This document shows positions 6,698 to 13,247 of a stretch of 29,098 nucleotides of DNA, one piece after another (position 1 is the first letter of the stretch; each line of letters opens with the position of its first letter). The notes below the pieces were generated by a model. The model saw nothing but the letters and a program-made list of their open reading frames with translations, had not been told where the DNA came from and did not search any database. Source of the DNA: Acidobacteriota bacterium (GTDB lineage Bacteria; Acidobacteriota; Vicinamibacteria; Vicinamibacterales; UBA2999); NCBI GenBank assembly GCA_947465645.1, contig CANIBQ010000064.1:1-29098 (forward strand), written 5' to 3'. Position numbers and translations under genes: made by a program.

Positions 6698-8004
6698 CCG
6701 ATCGTTTCATCGCGAAGCGTCGCGGCGATCGGCAGGCGCGCGACGATGCGCATCGGGTAGAGGGCGGCGACGACGGCCGTGGCTGCGAGCAGGGCGGCGT
6801 GTATCCCGAGCGCCTGAGGTTCGAAGACGAAGAAGTGCAGGTTCTCCGGGATCTGCGGCATCCGCTTGAGGATGCGGTCGAGCGCCGCGGCCAGCGCCAG
6901 ACCGAGCGGCAACGACAGCGCGCCGCCGATGCCGACGATGAGGATCGACTCCGCGAGGACGTCGATGACGACACGCAGCCGGGAGAAGCCGAGCGCGCGC
7001 AGCGCCGCGATCTCTCCGAGCCGCTGGTTCACCGAGACCGTCAGGAGCACCGTGATGAGGAGCAGCGCAAACGAGATCGTCACCGTCGTGAGCACCGTCG
7101 AGATCTGCCGGAAGTAGGTGAAGCCGCCCTGCTCGAGCCGGCCGACCGACTCGTCGTTGGTGAATGCGCGCAGGTCGGGCCTGAGCTGGGAAATGTCGGC
7201 GGCCGTGATGACCGGGTCGTCCGTCGCGGTGACCAGGATGAGGTTCGCGGAATCGACCTGTTGGCCTCCGCACGCCTCGTCCAGCGCCTCGGCCGTCGTC
7301 GCCGCGGTTGCAGTGTCCGGCGTGTCGAAGGGGAAGGCCGCCACGCCGGCGACGCGGAATTCGACCGGCGGCAGCGCTTCACGGTCGTCCGAACACGACG
7401 CGCGAACGATGACGGTGGTCCCCGGCGTGGCGCCGAGCTTGCGCGCGGCGTTGTCGTTGATCAGCAGCTCGCGGCCGTCGCGAGGATCGCCGTGAAGATC
7501 GTCGTAAAGATCACTGCCGCGCAGGACGGTCCACGGGCGGGCGCTCGACGAGCCCCTCGACTCCGCTCGGGACAGGCCCACACCCTGGAGCGACGAGCGG
7601 ATGGACATCGCGCCAGGCCCCTCGACTCCGCTCGGGGCAGGCCCCTCGACTCCGCTCGGGCCAAGTCGCTCGATGCGTGCGTCGGCAAAGCGAATCGTCA
7701 GCGCCGCGCTCACCGAGGGCAGCGCGGAGATGGCGCGGGCCGCGCCGGCGGCGTCGTCGATCATCGGACCGCCTCCACCGGGCAGGCTGTCGGTGGCCGT
7801 GACACGGATGTCGAAGCCGCTGCGCTCGAGGAGGTCGCGCATCGAGACCACCAGCCCGTTCGAGAGCAGGAGCATGTCGAACAGCAGCGCGCCAACCGCC
7901 GCGACGCCGAGGATGCCGAGCGTCGCGCGGGCGGGCTGGCGCACCAGGCTCCTCCACGCAAAGCCGAAGGCCCTTCGACTGGCGCTCAGGGCAGGCCGTG
8001 TCAT
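6694..8004 (-). CDS. FtsX-type ABC permease (AttG-like) carrying repeat insertions
   Basis: The 436-residue permease has one N-terminal membrane helix (about 28-50), a ~250-residue periplasmic domain, and three C-terminal helices (about 303-323, 350-375, 402-420). The GEIAALRALGFSR motif (330-342) precedes the third helix, as is standard in FtsX/MacB permeases. Start ATG at 8004 overlaps the upstream permease stop. Within the periplasmic domain, residues 115-130 (GPSGVEGPAPSGVEGP) and 143-152 (LSRAESRGSS) come from copies of a CCCTCGACTCCGCTCGGG element at 7553-7663. A related copy at 7971-7995 encodes the N-terminal PALSASRRA. These segments are unlike the family and look like in-frame repeat insertions. 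Function may or may not survive; no stop or frameshift is seen. Confidence 0.87.
   Translation of the reverse strand: MTRPALSASRRAFGFAWRSLVRQPARATLGILGVAAVGALLFDMLLLSNGLVVSMRDLLERSGFDIRVTATDSLPGGGGPMIDDAAGAARAISALPSVSAALTIRFADARIERLGPSGVEGPAPSGVEGPGAMSIRSSLQGVGLSRAESRGSSSARPWTVLRGSDLYDDLHGDPRDGRELLINDNAARKLGATPGTTVIVRASCSDDREALPPVEFRVAGVAAFPFDTPDTATAATTAEALDEACGGQQVDSANLILVTATDDPVITAADISQLRPDLRAFTNDESVGRLEQGGFTYFRQISTVLTTVTISFALLLITVLLTVSVNQRLGEIAALRALGFSRLRVVIDVLAESILIVGIGGALSLPLGLALAAALDRILKRMPQIPENLHFFVFEPQALGIHAALLAATAVVAALYPMRIVARLPIAATLRDETIG
7553..7663. repeat. three copies of a short dispersed element (CCCTCGACTCCGCTCGGG) inside a permease gene
   Basis: CCCCTCGACTCCGCTCGGG occurs at about 7553-7571, 7618-7636 and 7642-7660; the last two are directly adjacent. 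A diverged copy (CCCTTCGACTGGCGCTCAGGG) lies at 7971-7991. Each has complementary ends (CCCnnCGA/GCTCnGGG). The elements are read through in frame as GPSGVEG or SRAESRG-like peptides. Confidence 0.8.
7971..7995. repeat. fourth, diverged copy of the CCCTTCGACT...CTCAGGG element
   Basis: CCCTTCGACTGGCGCTCAGGG followed by CAGG lies at the 5' end of the AttG-like permease gene and encodes its residues 4-11. It matches the three copies at 7553-7663 with substitutions and two extra central bases. Confidence 0.65.
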
Positions 8005-8891
8005 CGGCGCGCCAGCCTCAGCGCCCCGCGGCGCAGCAGGGCCCACGACGCCACCACCGTGGCCACCGCGCCAAGCGGCACCGCGATCGCCAGGCACAGC
8101 GCCGCCACGTCGGGTGTGATCCGGACGAAGACCAGGGCGGTGTCGTAGCGCCACTGGAAGAAGCGGTTGATCAGCCCTTCCGACACGCGGGCGAGCACCA
8201 GGCCGAAGAGCCCGCCTGCGCCCGCGATCAGCACCCCTTCGAGGAAGATCTGCGCGAGGATGCGGCGGATCGGCAGCCCGATCAGGCGAAGCACGCCCAC
8301 CGTCTCGCGGCGCTCGTCCACGAGCATGATCGTCAGCGCCAGCAGGAAGACGGTGGCGGCGATGATCGTCACGATCGCGATGGCCAGGTGAAAGCGCTCG
8401 ATCACCAGGAAGGGACCGGCCGATCCCGCGGCCGCGACAGCCGGGCGGGCGAGCACGCCGGGCAGGCGTCCATTGAGGTCGCGCGAGAAGCGCTCGGCGT
8501 CGGCGGGGTCGACCAGCTTGACGTTGACGGCCTCCACGTATTCCATGCCGGCGGGTGTCGCGGCATCCCGCGTCAGCGCGAGCAGATCGGGCAGGTGGAG
8601 GCGCACCTCGCGCGGCACGCTGCCGAGGCGCATCGGATCGGGGGTCGGTTCGTAGATGCCGGCGATCCTGAACGGCTTCCCGCCGGCCCCCTTCGCGTCT
8701 GGCGCGAGCCGCACGACATCGCCCACGACGAGACGTTCCTGCGTGGCCAACTGTCGGGAGACAAGGATCGGAGCGGGGTCGGCCTGCTGCGCGGCGAGCG
8801 TCGCGGAAAGAACGAGAAGGGGAACGAGAACGAGAACGAGCAGAACGAGAACGAGTGAACGCCCGAACGACCCGAACGACCCGAACGTCAC
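8001..8891 (-). CDS. FtsX-type ABC permease (AttF-like) with a repeat-derived N-terminus
   Basis: The 296-residue product has an N-terminal hydrophobic helix (about 12-31), a ~135-residue periplasmic domain, and three C-terminal helices (about 168-190, 217-240, 268-290). The DERRETVGVLRLIGLPIRRIL motif between helices is typical of FtsX permeases. It is shorter than usual (~400), with most of the loss in the periplasmic domain and N-terminus. The first 30 residues, with FGSFGSFG then LVLVLLVLVLVPLLVL, are encoded by simple repeats based on TCGTTC/TCGGG. The usual cytosolic pre-helix is missing, so the original N-terminus may have been replaced. GTG at 8891 overlaps the EVE-gene stop (GTGA), and its stop overlaps the next permease start. 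Confidence 0.75.
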   Translation of the reverse strand: MTFGSFGSFGRSLVLVLLVLVLVPLLVLSATLAAQQADPAPILVSRQLATQERLVVGDVVRLAPDAKGAGGKPFRIAGIYEPTPDPMRLGSVPREVRLHLPDLLALTRDAATPAGMEYVEAVNVKLVDPADAERFSRDLNGRLPGVLARPAVAAAGSAGPFLVIERFHLAIAIVTIIAATVFLLALTIMLVDERRETVGVLRLIGLPIRRILAQIFLEGVLIAGAGGLFGLVLARVSEGLINRFFQWRYDTALVFVRITPDVAALCLAIAVPLGAVATVVASWALLRRGALRLARR

Positions 8892-8914
8892 GAACGACCC
8901 GAACGACCCGAACG
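8796..8914. repeat. simple-sequence tract spanning the EVE/permease gene junction
   Basis: On the plus strand, 8863-8914 is built from CGAACGACC units (about six, one altered to CGAACGTCA), and roughly 8806-8850 from GAGAACGA-like units. The tract encodes the last residues of the EVE protein (SRSGRSGRS), the stop/start overlap, and the first ~28 residues of the permease, including its membrane helix. Confidence 0.8.
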
Positions 8915-9313
8915 GCTCAGCTGTTCAATTCGAGTCCACTCGGCGTCCGTCACAGGCATCACCGACAACCGGGACATGCGAACGAGCGGGAATGTCGCGA
9001 ACGCCTTGTCGGCTTTGATTTCCGCCAATGTCACCGGCCGCGCCAGCTTCCTGTCGGCGCCGACGTCCACGACATGCAGCTTGCCATCGGCGTCGCCGGG
9101 ATCGGGGTACGCGTCGCTCAGCGCCTTCGCCGTGGCGACGACCGACTTCTCCTTGCCCGTGTGATAGTAGAAGATGCGATCGCCCTTGCGGATCGAACGC
9201 AGGTGTTTCTGGGCGAGCGGGTTCCTGACGCCGGCCCACACGGTCTTGCGGTCTCGCTCGAGCTGGTCGTACCCGTAACGATCCGGTTCCTCCTTCACCA
9301 GCCACTGCGCCAT
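8888..9313 (-). CDS. EVE-domain protein (thymocyte nuclear protein 1-like)
   Basis: EVE domains are PUA-like folds proposed to bind modified bases in DNA or RNA. The 141-residue product starts MAQWLVKEEPDRYGYDQLERD and contains WAGVRNPLAQKHLRSIRKGDRIFYYHTG, the signature core of the family, followed by the YPDP segment. The length is normal. ATG at 9313 is the family start. The C-terminal SRSGRSGRS comes from repeat DNA and is probably dispensable. The start codon overlaps that of mug on the other strand. It is the first gene of the leftward operon leading into the Att-like transporter (GTGA overlap), an association without obvious functional reason. A perfect TATAAT lies seven bases before the ATG. 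Confidence 0.9.
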   Translation of the reverse strand: MAQWLVKEEPDRYGYDQLERDRKTVWAGVRNPLAQKHLRSIRKGDRIFYYHTGKEKSVVATAKALSDAYPDPGDADGKLHVVDVGADRKLARPVTLAEIKADKAFATFPLVRMSRLSVMPVTDAEWTRIEQLSRSGRSGRS

Positions 9314-9872
9314 GGCTCGAATTATATCGGCAGTATTACCGCCACTGCGTGACCGGATCCGGCCCGGCGTGCGCGTCTTGTTCGTCGGCATCAATCCCGG
9401 AGTGCGCTCGGCGCTCACCGGCCATCACTTCGCCGGCTTCTCCAACCGCTTCTGGAAGCTGCTGCACGAATCGAAGCTCGTCCCTGAGCCGATCACCTAT
9501 GAAGACGACGACCGGCTGCCAGGCTGGGGCTACGGGATCACCAACATCGTCGCGCGGCCGACGCCGGGGATCGACACGCTGAACAAGGAAGAGTACGTCG
9601 AAGGGCGCACAAAGCTGCGCGTGAAGGTCCGCCGCTACAAGCCGGCGGTCGTGGCGATGGTTGGCGTCACCGTGTTTCGCGCGATGTTTCCCGAGCGGAA
9701 TGGCGCCGTGGACCTCGGGCTGCAGCCGGAACGGCTTGGCGAGTCAGCCGTGTTCGTCCTGCCCAACCCGAGCGGCCGCAACGCCAACTTCTCGTATGCG
9801 GAGATGCTCGCGGCCTTCACGGCGCTTCGCCGCTATCTGCGGCCACGGGTCGCACGAATGCGTTCGCGATGA
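9312..9872 (+). CDS. mug: Mug/TDG-family mismatch-specific uracil-DNA glycosylase
   Basis: This enzyme removes uracil (and related lesions such as ethenocytosine) from G:U mismatches in base excision repair. The 186-residue product has the active-site motif VGINPGVRSALTGHHFAGFS, with catalytic Asn28 in GINPG (26-30), then NRFWKLL and the second conserved motif NPSG (152-155). GYGITNIVARPT corresponds to the family's GVTKLVxRPT segment. The length fits family members. ATG at 9312 shares bases with the ATG of the divergent EVE gene. GTG at 9369 would remove residues just before the first strand, so the ATG is preferred. No ribosome binding site is evident. It is convergent with the MFS gene, whose stop lies inside its 3' end (9817-9872 overlap). 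Confidence 0.9.
   Translation: MARIISAVLPPLRDRIRPGVRVLFVGINPGVRSALTGHHFAGFSNRFWKLLHESKLVPEPITYEDDDRLPGWGYGITNIVARPTPGIDTLNKEEYVEGRTKLRVKVRRYKPAVVAMVGVTVFRAMFPERNGAVDLGLQPERLGESAVFVLPNPSGRNANFSYAEMLAAFTALRRYLRPRVARMRSR
9321..9326 (-). promoter_or_regulatory. -10 box (TATAAT) for a probably leaderless EVE/Att operon transcript
   Basis: A perfect TATAAT on the minus strand is followed by seven bases and then the ATG of the EVE gene. Transcription would start at or beside the A of ATG, and no ribosome binding site fits in between. The -35 position (CGCAGT) is poor. The box lies inside the mug coding region. Confidence 0.55.
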
Positions 9873-10644
9873 GGGCCACCAGGAGTATCGCCGCAAGGAT
9901 GTACATCGTGTTGTCGTACGCGACCGGCCATGGAAAGCCGATCAGGCGCTGCGTGTCGCGGATATACCGCATCAGTACCGGGGCGGTGATGGCGGCGGCC
10001 GGCCACGCGGTGAGCACCCGGGCGTAGATGGCACCGGCCGACTGCCACCCGAAGATGTCGGCGACGTGCGCAGGAACAATCGTGAACCCGCCGCCATGGA
10101 CGGAAGCGATGATGCACACCGCGATCACGAACGCCGTCTGGCTCCCCGAATGCGCGGCCGTCGGCACGAGCGCGTACAGCGCAACGCCGAGGATGAAAAG
10201 CGTGGCGCAGGTTCTCTTGCGGCCGATCCGATCGGAGAGCGACGCCCAGGCAAGCCCTCCGGCGATGCTGCAGACCGAGATCAATATGGTGAACGCTGCG
10301 GCGTCGTCCGCGCTGACGCCGAAGATGTCCTGGAGCATCGAGGAGGCGATCCCGATGATGCCAATACCGGCGATCACGTTGAGGTAGAGGACGGCCCAGA
10401 GCAGCCAGAACTGCGACGTCGTGAACGCCTGGCGGCCGTGCCGTTGACGGCCCCCGGGTTGCGAGCCCGCTGGCGGACCGTGGTAAGCGGACGCGCCAGC
10501 CACCATGCAGACAACGTAGAGCGCGGCCAGGACGAGATACGTTTCCCACCCTCCGGCTGACGAGGGCGTTCGCCGGAGCCAGAAAACGCTGAGCCCGTAC
10601 GCCGTCCCGATGCAGAGATAGATGGCGAACCGCGCAGGCAGCAC
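9817..10644 (-). CDS. MFS transporter (oxalate/formate-antiporter type), internally deleted
   Basis: The 275-residue product resembles the OFA/YhjX group of the major facilitator superfamily but is about half to two thirds of the expected length. It opens with a first-helix sequence (FAIYLCIGTAYGLSVFW), then after only about nine residues (RRTPSSAGG) resumes at what should be helix 6 (ETYLVLAALYVVCMVAGA). The central loop and C-terminal six helices look intact, with QFWLLWAVLYLNVIAGIGII and the conserved SDRIGRK loop. The GxxxDxxGxR loop between helices 2 and 3 and the helix 4-5 region are absent. The reading frame is open, so this is probably an in-frame deletion product and a likely non-functional gene. 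GTG at 10644 is the only start seen. The 3' end overlaps mug on the opposite strand by 56 bp. Confidence 0.75.
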   Translation of the reverse strand: MLPARFAIYLCIGTAYGLSVFWLRRTPSSAGGWETYLVLAALYVVCMVAGASAYHGPPAGSQPGGRQRHGRQAFTTSQFWLLWAVLYLNVIAGIGIIGIASSMLQDIFGVSADDAAAFTILISVCSIAGGLAWASLSDRIGRKRTCATLFILGVALYALVPTAAHSGSQTAFVIAVCIIASVHGGGFTIVPAHVADIFGWQSAGAIYARVLTAWPAAAITAPVLMRYIRDTQRLIGFPWPVAYDNTMYILAAILLVALIANAFVRPVAADSGEAP

Positions 10645-10686
10645 GGCGCTGATCGTAGTGCGAGAAGGCCGTTCGGCGGCGACCGG

Positions 10687-10704
10687 TGTCCAAGAGGGTG
10701 GACA
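10687..10704. promoter_or_regulatory. TGTCCA-N6-TGGACA dyad upstream of the Tad operon
   Basis: A perfect 6-bp dyad with a 6-bp spacer lies 43 bp past the MFS start and 78 bp before the TATAAT of the Tad operon. The 12-bp arm spacing suits a dimeric helix-turn-helix regulator. Neither adjacent gene encodes one. Confidence 0.35.
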
Positions 10705-10781
10705 AGAATGCGGTGCTCCTGGCCGTGCGCTCGAAGGAATGCGCCAGAAAATAGGCGTCAGTTACCGGCTGTCCGCCGCTC

Positions 10782-10787
10782 TATAAT
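10782..10787 (+). promoter_or_regulatory. -10 box (TATAAT) of the Tad operon promoter
   Basis: A perfect TATAAT lies 34 bp before the cpaC ATG. The predicted start is near 10794, giving a leader of about 28 bases. The -35 region (around CAGTTA, 17-bp spacer) does not match the sigma-70 consensus, so an activator may be needed. Confidence 0.55.
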
Positions 10788-10821
10788 CACCGCACGCGGA
10801 TCGCCAGATCTGCGGCAGCCC

Positions 10822-12819
10822 ATGACATTGGTTCGACTCCGCGCGGTCACCAGCTTCGGCGTGCTGGCGTGGGTGGCGCTTCACCTTGCGCCGGGCCTCG
10901 CGTCGGCAGGGCAGCTTGCCACGCCGTCGACCGAAGCTCCGAACGTCGTCATCAGGTCGCAGTATCGGCGACTGCCGCTCATCCAGGACATTCAACGCCT
11001 CGCGGTGGCCGACCCGGAGATCCTGACGGCGGAACTGATTACCAGCCGCGAGATTCTGGTGCTCGGTCGTGAGACCGGACGAACCACGCTCATCGTGTGG
11101 TTTACCAACGGCACGTCGCGCGAATTCGCGTTCGCCGTCCAGCGCGACCTGTCGGTGCTCGAGCGCGCGCTCAAGAGCGTGCATCCTTCAATCGCCGTCG
11201 AGAGCGCTCCCGATCGCGATGCGCTCGTGCTCACCGGTGTCGTGCCAGACCTCAACACATCGCTGACCGCGGAAGCGATCGCCCGCAACTACCTGGAGGC
11301 GGGCAATAACACGCGCGGCACGGCACAGCCCATTCTGGCGGCTCCACCCGCGGATGCCGCCGCACCGGGCGCGAATCCTCCTGCGACGGCCCCGCCGCCC
11401 GCGCAGCGTCAGGGCGCGATCCAGTTGTCGGGCACCGTGATCAACCTCATTCAGCTCAATCGCCTGCCGCAGCAGACCGAAGAAAAGATCCGCGACGCGA
11501 TTCGGGCGGTCGGCGGCCAGGATGTCACCATCCGTCGCATGCTGCGCGGCAACGTGCGCGACGATCTGGTTGACACGCTCGTGCTCGAGGGCCGCGTGCC
11601 GAACCAGACCGCGCTCATGCGGGTGCTCGTGCTGTCAGCCCAGTTGTTTGCCGGCCAGACGCTCACCGCCTCTGACATTCGGGTGCTGGCGGATGAGGCT
11701 GGCGGGCTCGCCGGTCAGATGCAGACGCAGGCGACGCAGACACAACTGGGCGGCGGCGGGGCGACGTCTTCGCTCTTTGGCGGCGCCAGGTCGAGCAGGC
11801 TGACCAACGAAGTGCGCACCAACTTCGGCCGCGCCACCGCCATCGAAGCGGCCGGCGGCCGCATCCTCTCGTTTATTCAAGTGGTCGATTTGCCGCAGGT
11901 GCGCGTCGACATCCGCCTCATCGAAGTCGATCGCACCAAGCTCCGTGCGCTCGATCCCAATGCCGTGCTCGCGCTCTCCGATTTCCGCCAGCCGTCGCTC
12001 AACCCCGCCTCGTCGGCCGCAGCGGTTCAAGGGAATCAGGCGGCGCGGGTCGGCAGCGGCGGCGCGGCGATTCAGAACGTGCTGTCGTTCCTGAACGGCG
12101 GGCTCCTGAACGAGATTCAGTACTCAGGCAATCGGGTCGCCGTCGATTCCGCGTTGTCGTTCCTCGAGCGCGAGGGCATCGCGCAAAGCCTGTCGTCTCC
12201 GTCCCTCACGGTGCTCTCAGGCGAGATGGCGCAGGTGCAGATCGGTGGGGAGATCCCGGTGCCCACCGCGTTCGCGCCGGCGTTCGGCGGTGGGGCGGCG
12301 GCGGGCAACGCGGGCGGCGGCGGCGCGGCGGCGGCCACGCCTGGCGTCTTCAGCTCGGTCGAGTTCGTGCCGTTCGGCGTCCAGCTTCAGATCCGCCCGC
12401 TCGTGGGTGAAGACGACACCATCACGCTCGACGTGCAGCCGTTGGTGGTCACCCCCGACTCGGTACTGACCAACACGATTCGCCAATCCACGGGCTCCGC
12501 CGTCGCCACGACGGCGTTCCAGACACGGGCGCTGCGAACGAGCTCGAGGCTGCAGGACGGCCAGGCGCTGCTGATTGGCGGCCTGTTATCGAACAATACC
12601 TCCACGAATACGGCCTCAACGCCGGGGTTGCGGTCGCTGCCGCTGGTCGGCAGGTTGTTCCAGGGAGTCAATCGGAATGACCAGGATACCGAGTTGATCG
12701 TGGTGGTTAACCCGGTTATTCTCCGGGAACCCGTTCCAGACGTTGCGTTGTGGTCGTTCCCGAGCCGGGAGGAGTTGCTTCGTTCGAGCATGCCCGGACC
12801 GGCCGCCGTGCCGAAGTAA
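10822..12819 (+). CDS. cpaC: Tad/Flp pilus outer-membrane secretin
   Basis: CpaC (RcpA) is the outer-membrane channel through which the Flp pilus emerges. The 665-residue product has a signal peptide (about 1-29, cut near ASA-G). A pilus-secretin N-terminal domain follows (NVVIRSQYRRLPLIQDIQRLA from 41, with the ILVLGRETGRTTLIVW strand region), then a BON-like repeat, then a Pro/Ala-rich linker (about 175-195). The C-terminal secretin domain runs from VRVDIRLIEVDRTKL through LSSPSLTVLSGEMAQVQIGGEIPVP and FVPFGVQLQIRPLV to GLRSLPLVGRLFQ and ELIVVVNPVIL. A Gly/Ala-rich insertion lies in the secretin domain near residues 485-510. ATG at 10822 is chosen because it gives the signal peptide at the N-terminus; an earlier in-frame ATG would add 38 non-conserved residues and start before the promoter. 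Confidence 0.93.
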   Translation: MTLVRLRAVTSFGVLAWVALHLAPGLASAGQLATPSTEAPNVVIRSQYRRLPLIQDIQRLAVADPEILTAELITSREILVLGRETGRTTLIVWFTNGTSREFAFAVQRDLSVLERALKSVHPSIAVESAPDRDALVLTGVVPDLNTSLTAEAIARNYLEAGNNTRGTAQPILAAPPADAAAPGANPPATAPPPAQRQGAIQLSGTVINLIQLNRLPQQTEEKIRDAIRAVGGQDVTIRRMLRGNVRDDLVDTLVLEGRVPNQTALMRVLVLSAQLFAGQTLTASDIRVLADEAGGLAGQMQTQATQTQLGGGGATSSLFGGARSSRLTNEVRTNFGRATAIEAAGGRILSFIQVVDLPQVRVDIRLIEVDRTKLRALDPNAVLALSDFRQPSLNPASSAAAVQGNQAARVGSGGAAIQNVLSFLNGGLLNEIQYSGNRVAVDSALSFLEREGIAQSLSSPSLTVLSGEMAQVQIGGEIPVPTAFAPAFGGGAAAGNAGGGGAAAATPGVFSSVEFVPFGVQLQIRPLVGEDDTITLDVQPLVVTPDSVLTNTIRQSTGSAVATTAFQTRALRTSSRLQDGQALLIGGLLSNNTSTNTASTPGLRSLPLVGRLFQGVNRNDQDTELIVVVNPVILREPVPDVALWSFPSREELLRSSMPGPAAVPK

Positions 12820-12857
12820 ACGTCAAAAACAGTAATGCGATCCGACAGGAGATTCTG

Positions 12858-13232
12858 ATGCTGACAATCGTGCGGCGGTTGCGGAAGAACGAGACAGGCG
12901 CGGCGCTGGTGGAATACGCATTGATCATCGCGGGTGTGGCTCTGATCGGGGCCGCTGCCGTGTCGATCTTTGGCAACAAGGTGACCGATATGCTGGCCAC
13001 CGCCGCGGCCATCCTGCCGGGCGCGCATGCCGATTCCAACGCGCCCATCGTGAGCGGCAAGATCATCGAGACCTCGCCCAACGCGCCGGGTTTCGACGAA
13101 GGCAACTCCGCGACCGGCATCGGGCTCGACGTCAACGCCATCACGCAGTCGAACGGGCAGAAGCGCCTGGGTGACAACGTCGGTGGGGACGGCTCGCTCT
13201 CGTCGCTCGTCCTGGAAACCAAAAACCGCTGA
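12858..13232 (+). CDS. flp: Flp-family type IVb prepilin with long C-terminal extension
   Basis: This is the major pilin candidate of the Tad system. The leader MLTIVRRLRKNETG is followed by AALVEYALIIAGVALIGAAAV: cleavage after Gly14 would put Glu at +5 and Tyr at +6, the class IVb signature. The hydrophobic helix spans about residues 15-37. Typical Flp pilins are about 55-75 residues; this one has 124. The extra ~70 residues (from about LPGAHADSN on) are hydrophilic, rich in Asn, Gly, Asp and Ser, and have no cysteine. An AGGAG box lies six bases before the ATG, the best ribosome binding site in the operon, fitting a highly made pilin. It lies 38 bp after cpaC and 15 bp before tadE. Confidence 0.9.
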   Translation: MLTIVRRLRKNETGAALVEYALIIAGVALIGAAAVSIFGNKVTDMLATAAAILPGAHADSNAPIVSGKIIETSPNAPGFDEGNSATGIGLDVNAITQSNGQKRLGDNVGGDGSLSSLVLETKNR

Positions 13233-13247
13233 GCGGTTCCCGTCTTC

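Noticed and set aside
7553..7663. Possible insertion sequence because of repeated ends
   Set aside because: No transposase, and the copies are ~19-25 bp with no target duplications that I can see.
6799..8148. Plus-strand open frame of about 449 codons opposite the AttG-like permease
   Set aside because: Arg/Asp/Glu-rich shadow of the permease gene, with repeat elements in both strands and no motifs.
8863..8914. Possible CRISPR array from regularly repeated CGAACGACC units
   Set aside because: Units are only 9 bp, contiguous and lack unique spacers, and there are no cas genes. It is a minisatellite.
9369..9872. Shorter mug starting at GTG 9369
   Set aside because: It would start at VRVLFVGINPG and cut the segment that precedes the first strand in Mug proteins (E. 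coli Mug has DILAPGLRVVFCGINPG). ATG 9312 keeps it.
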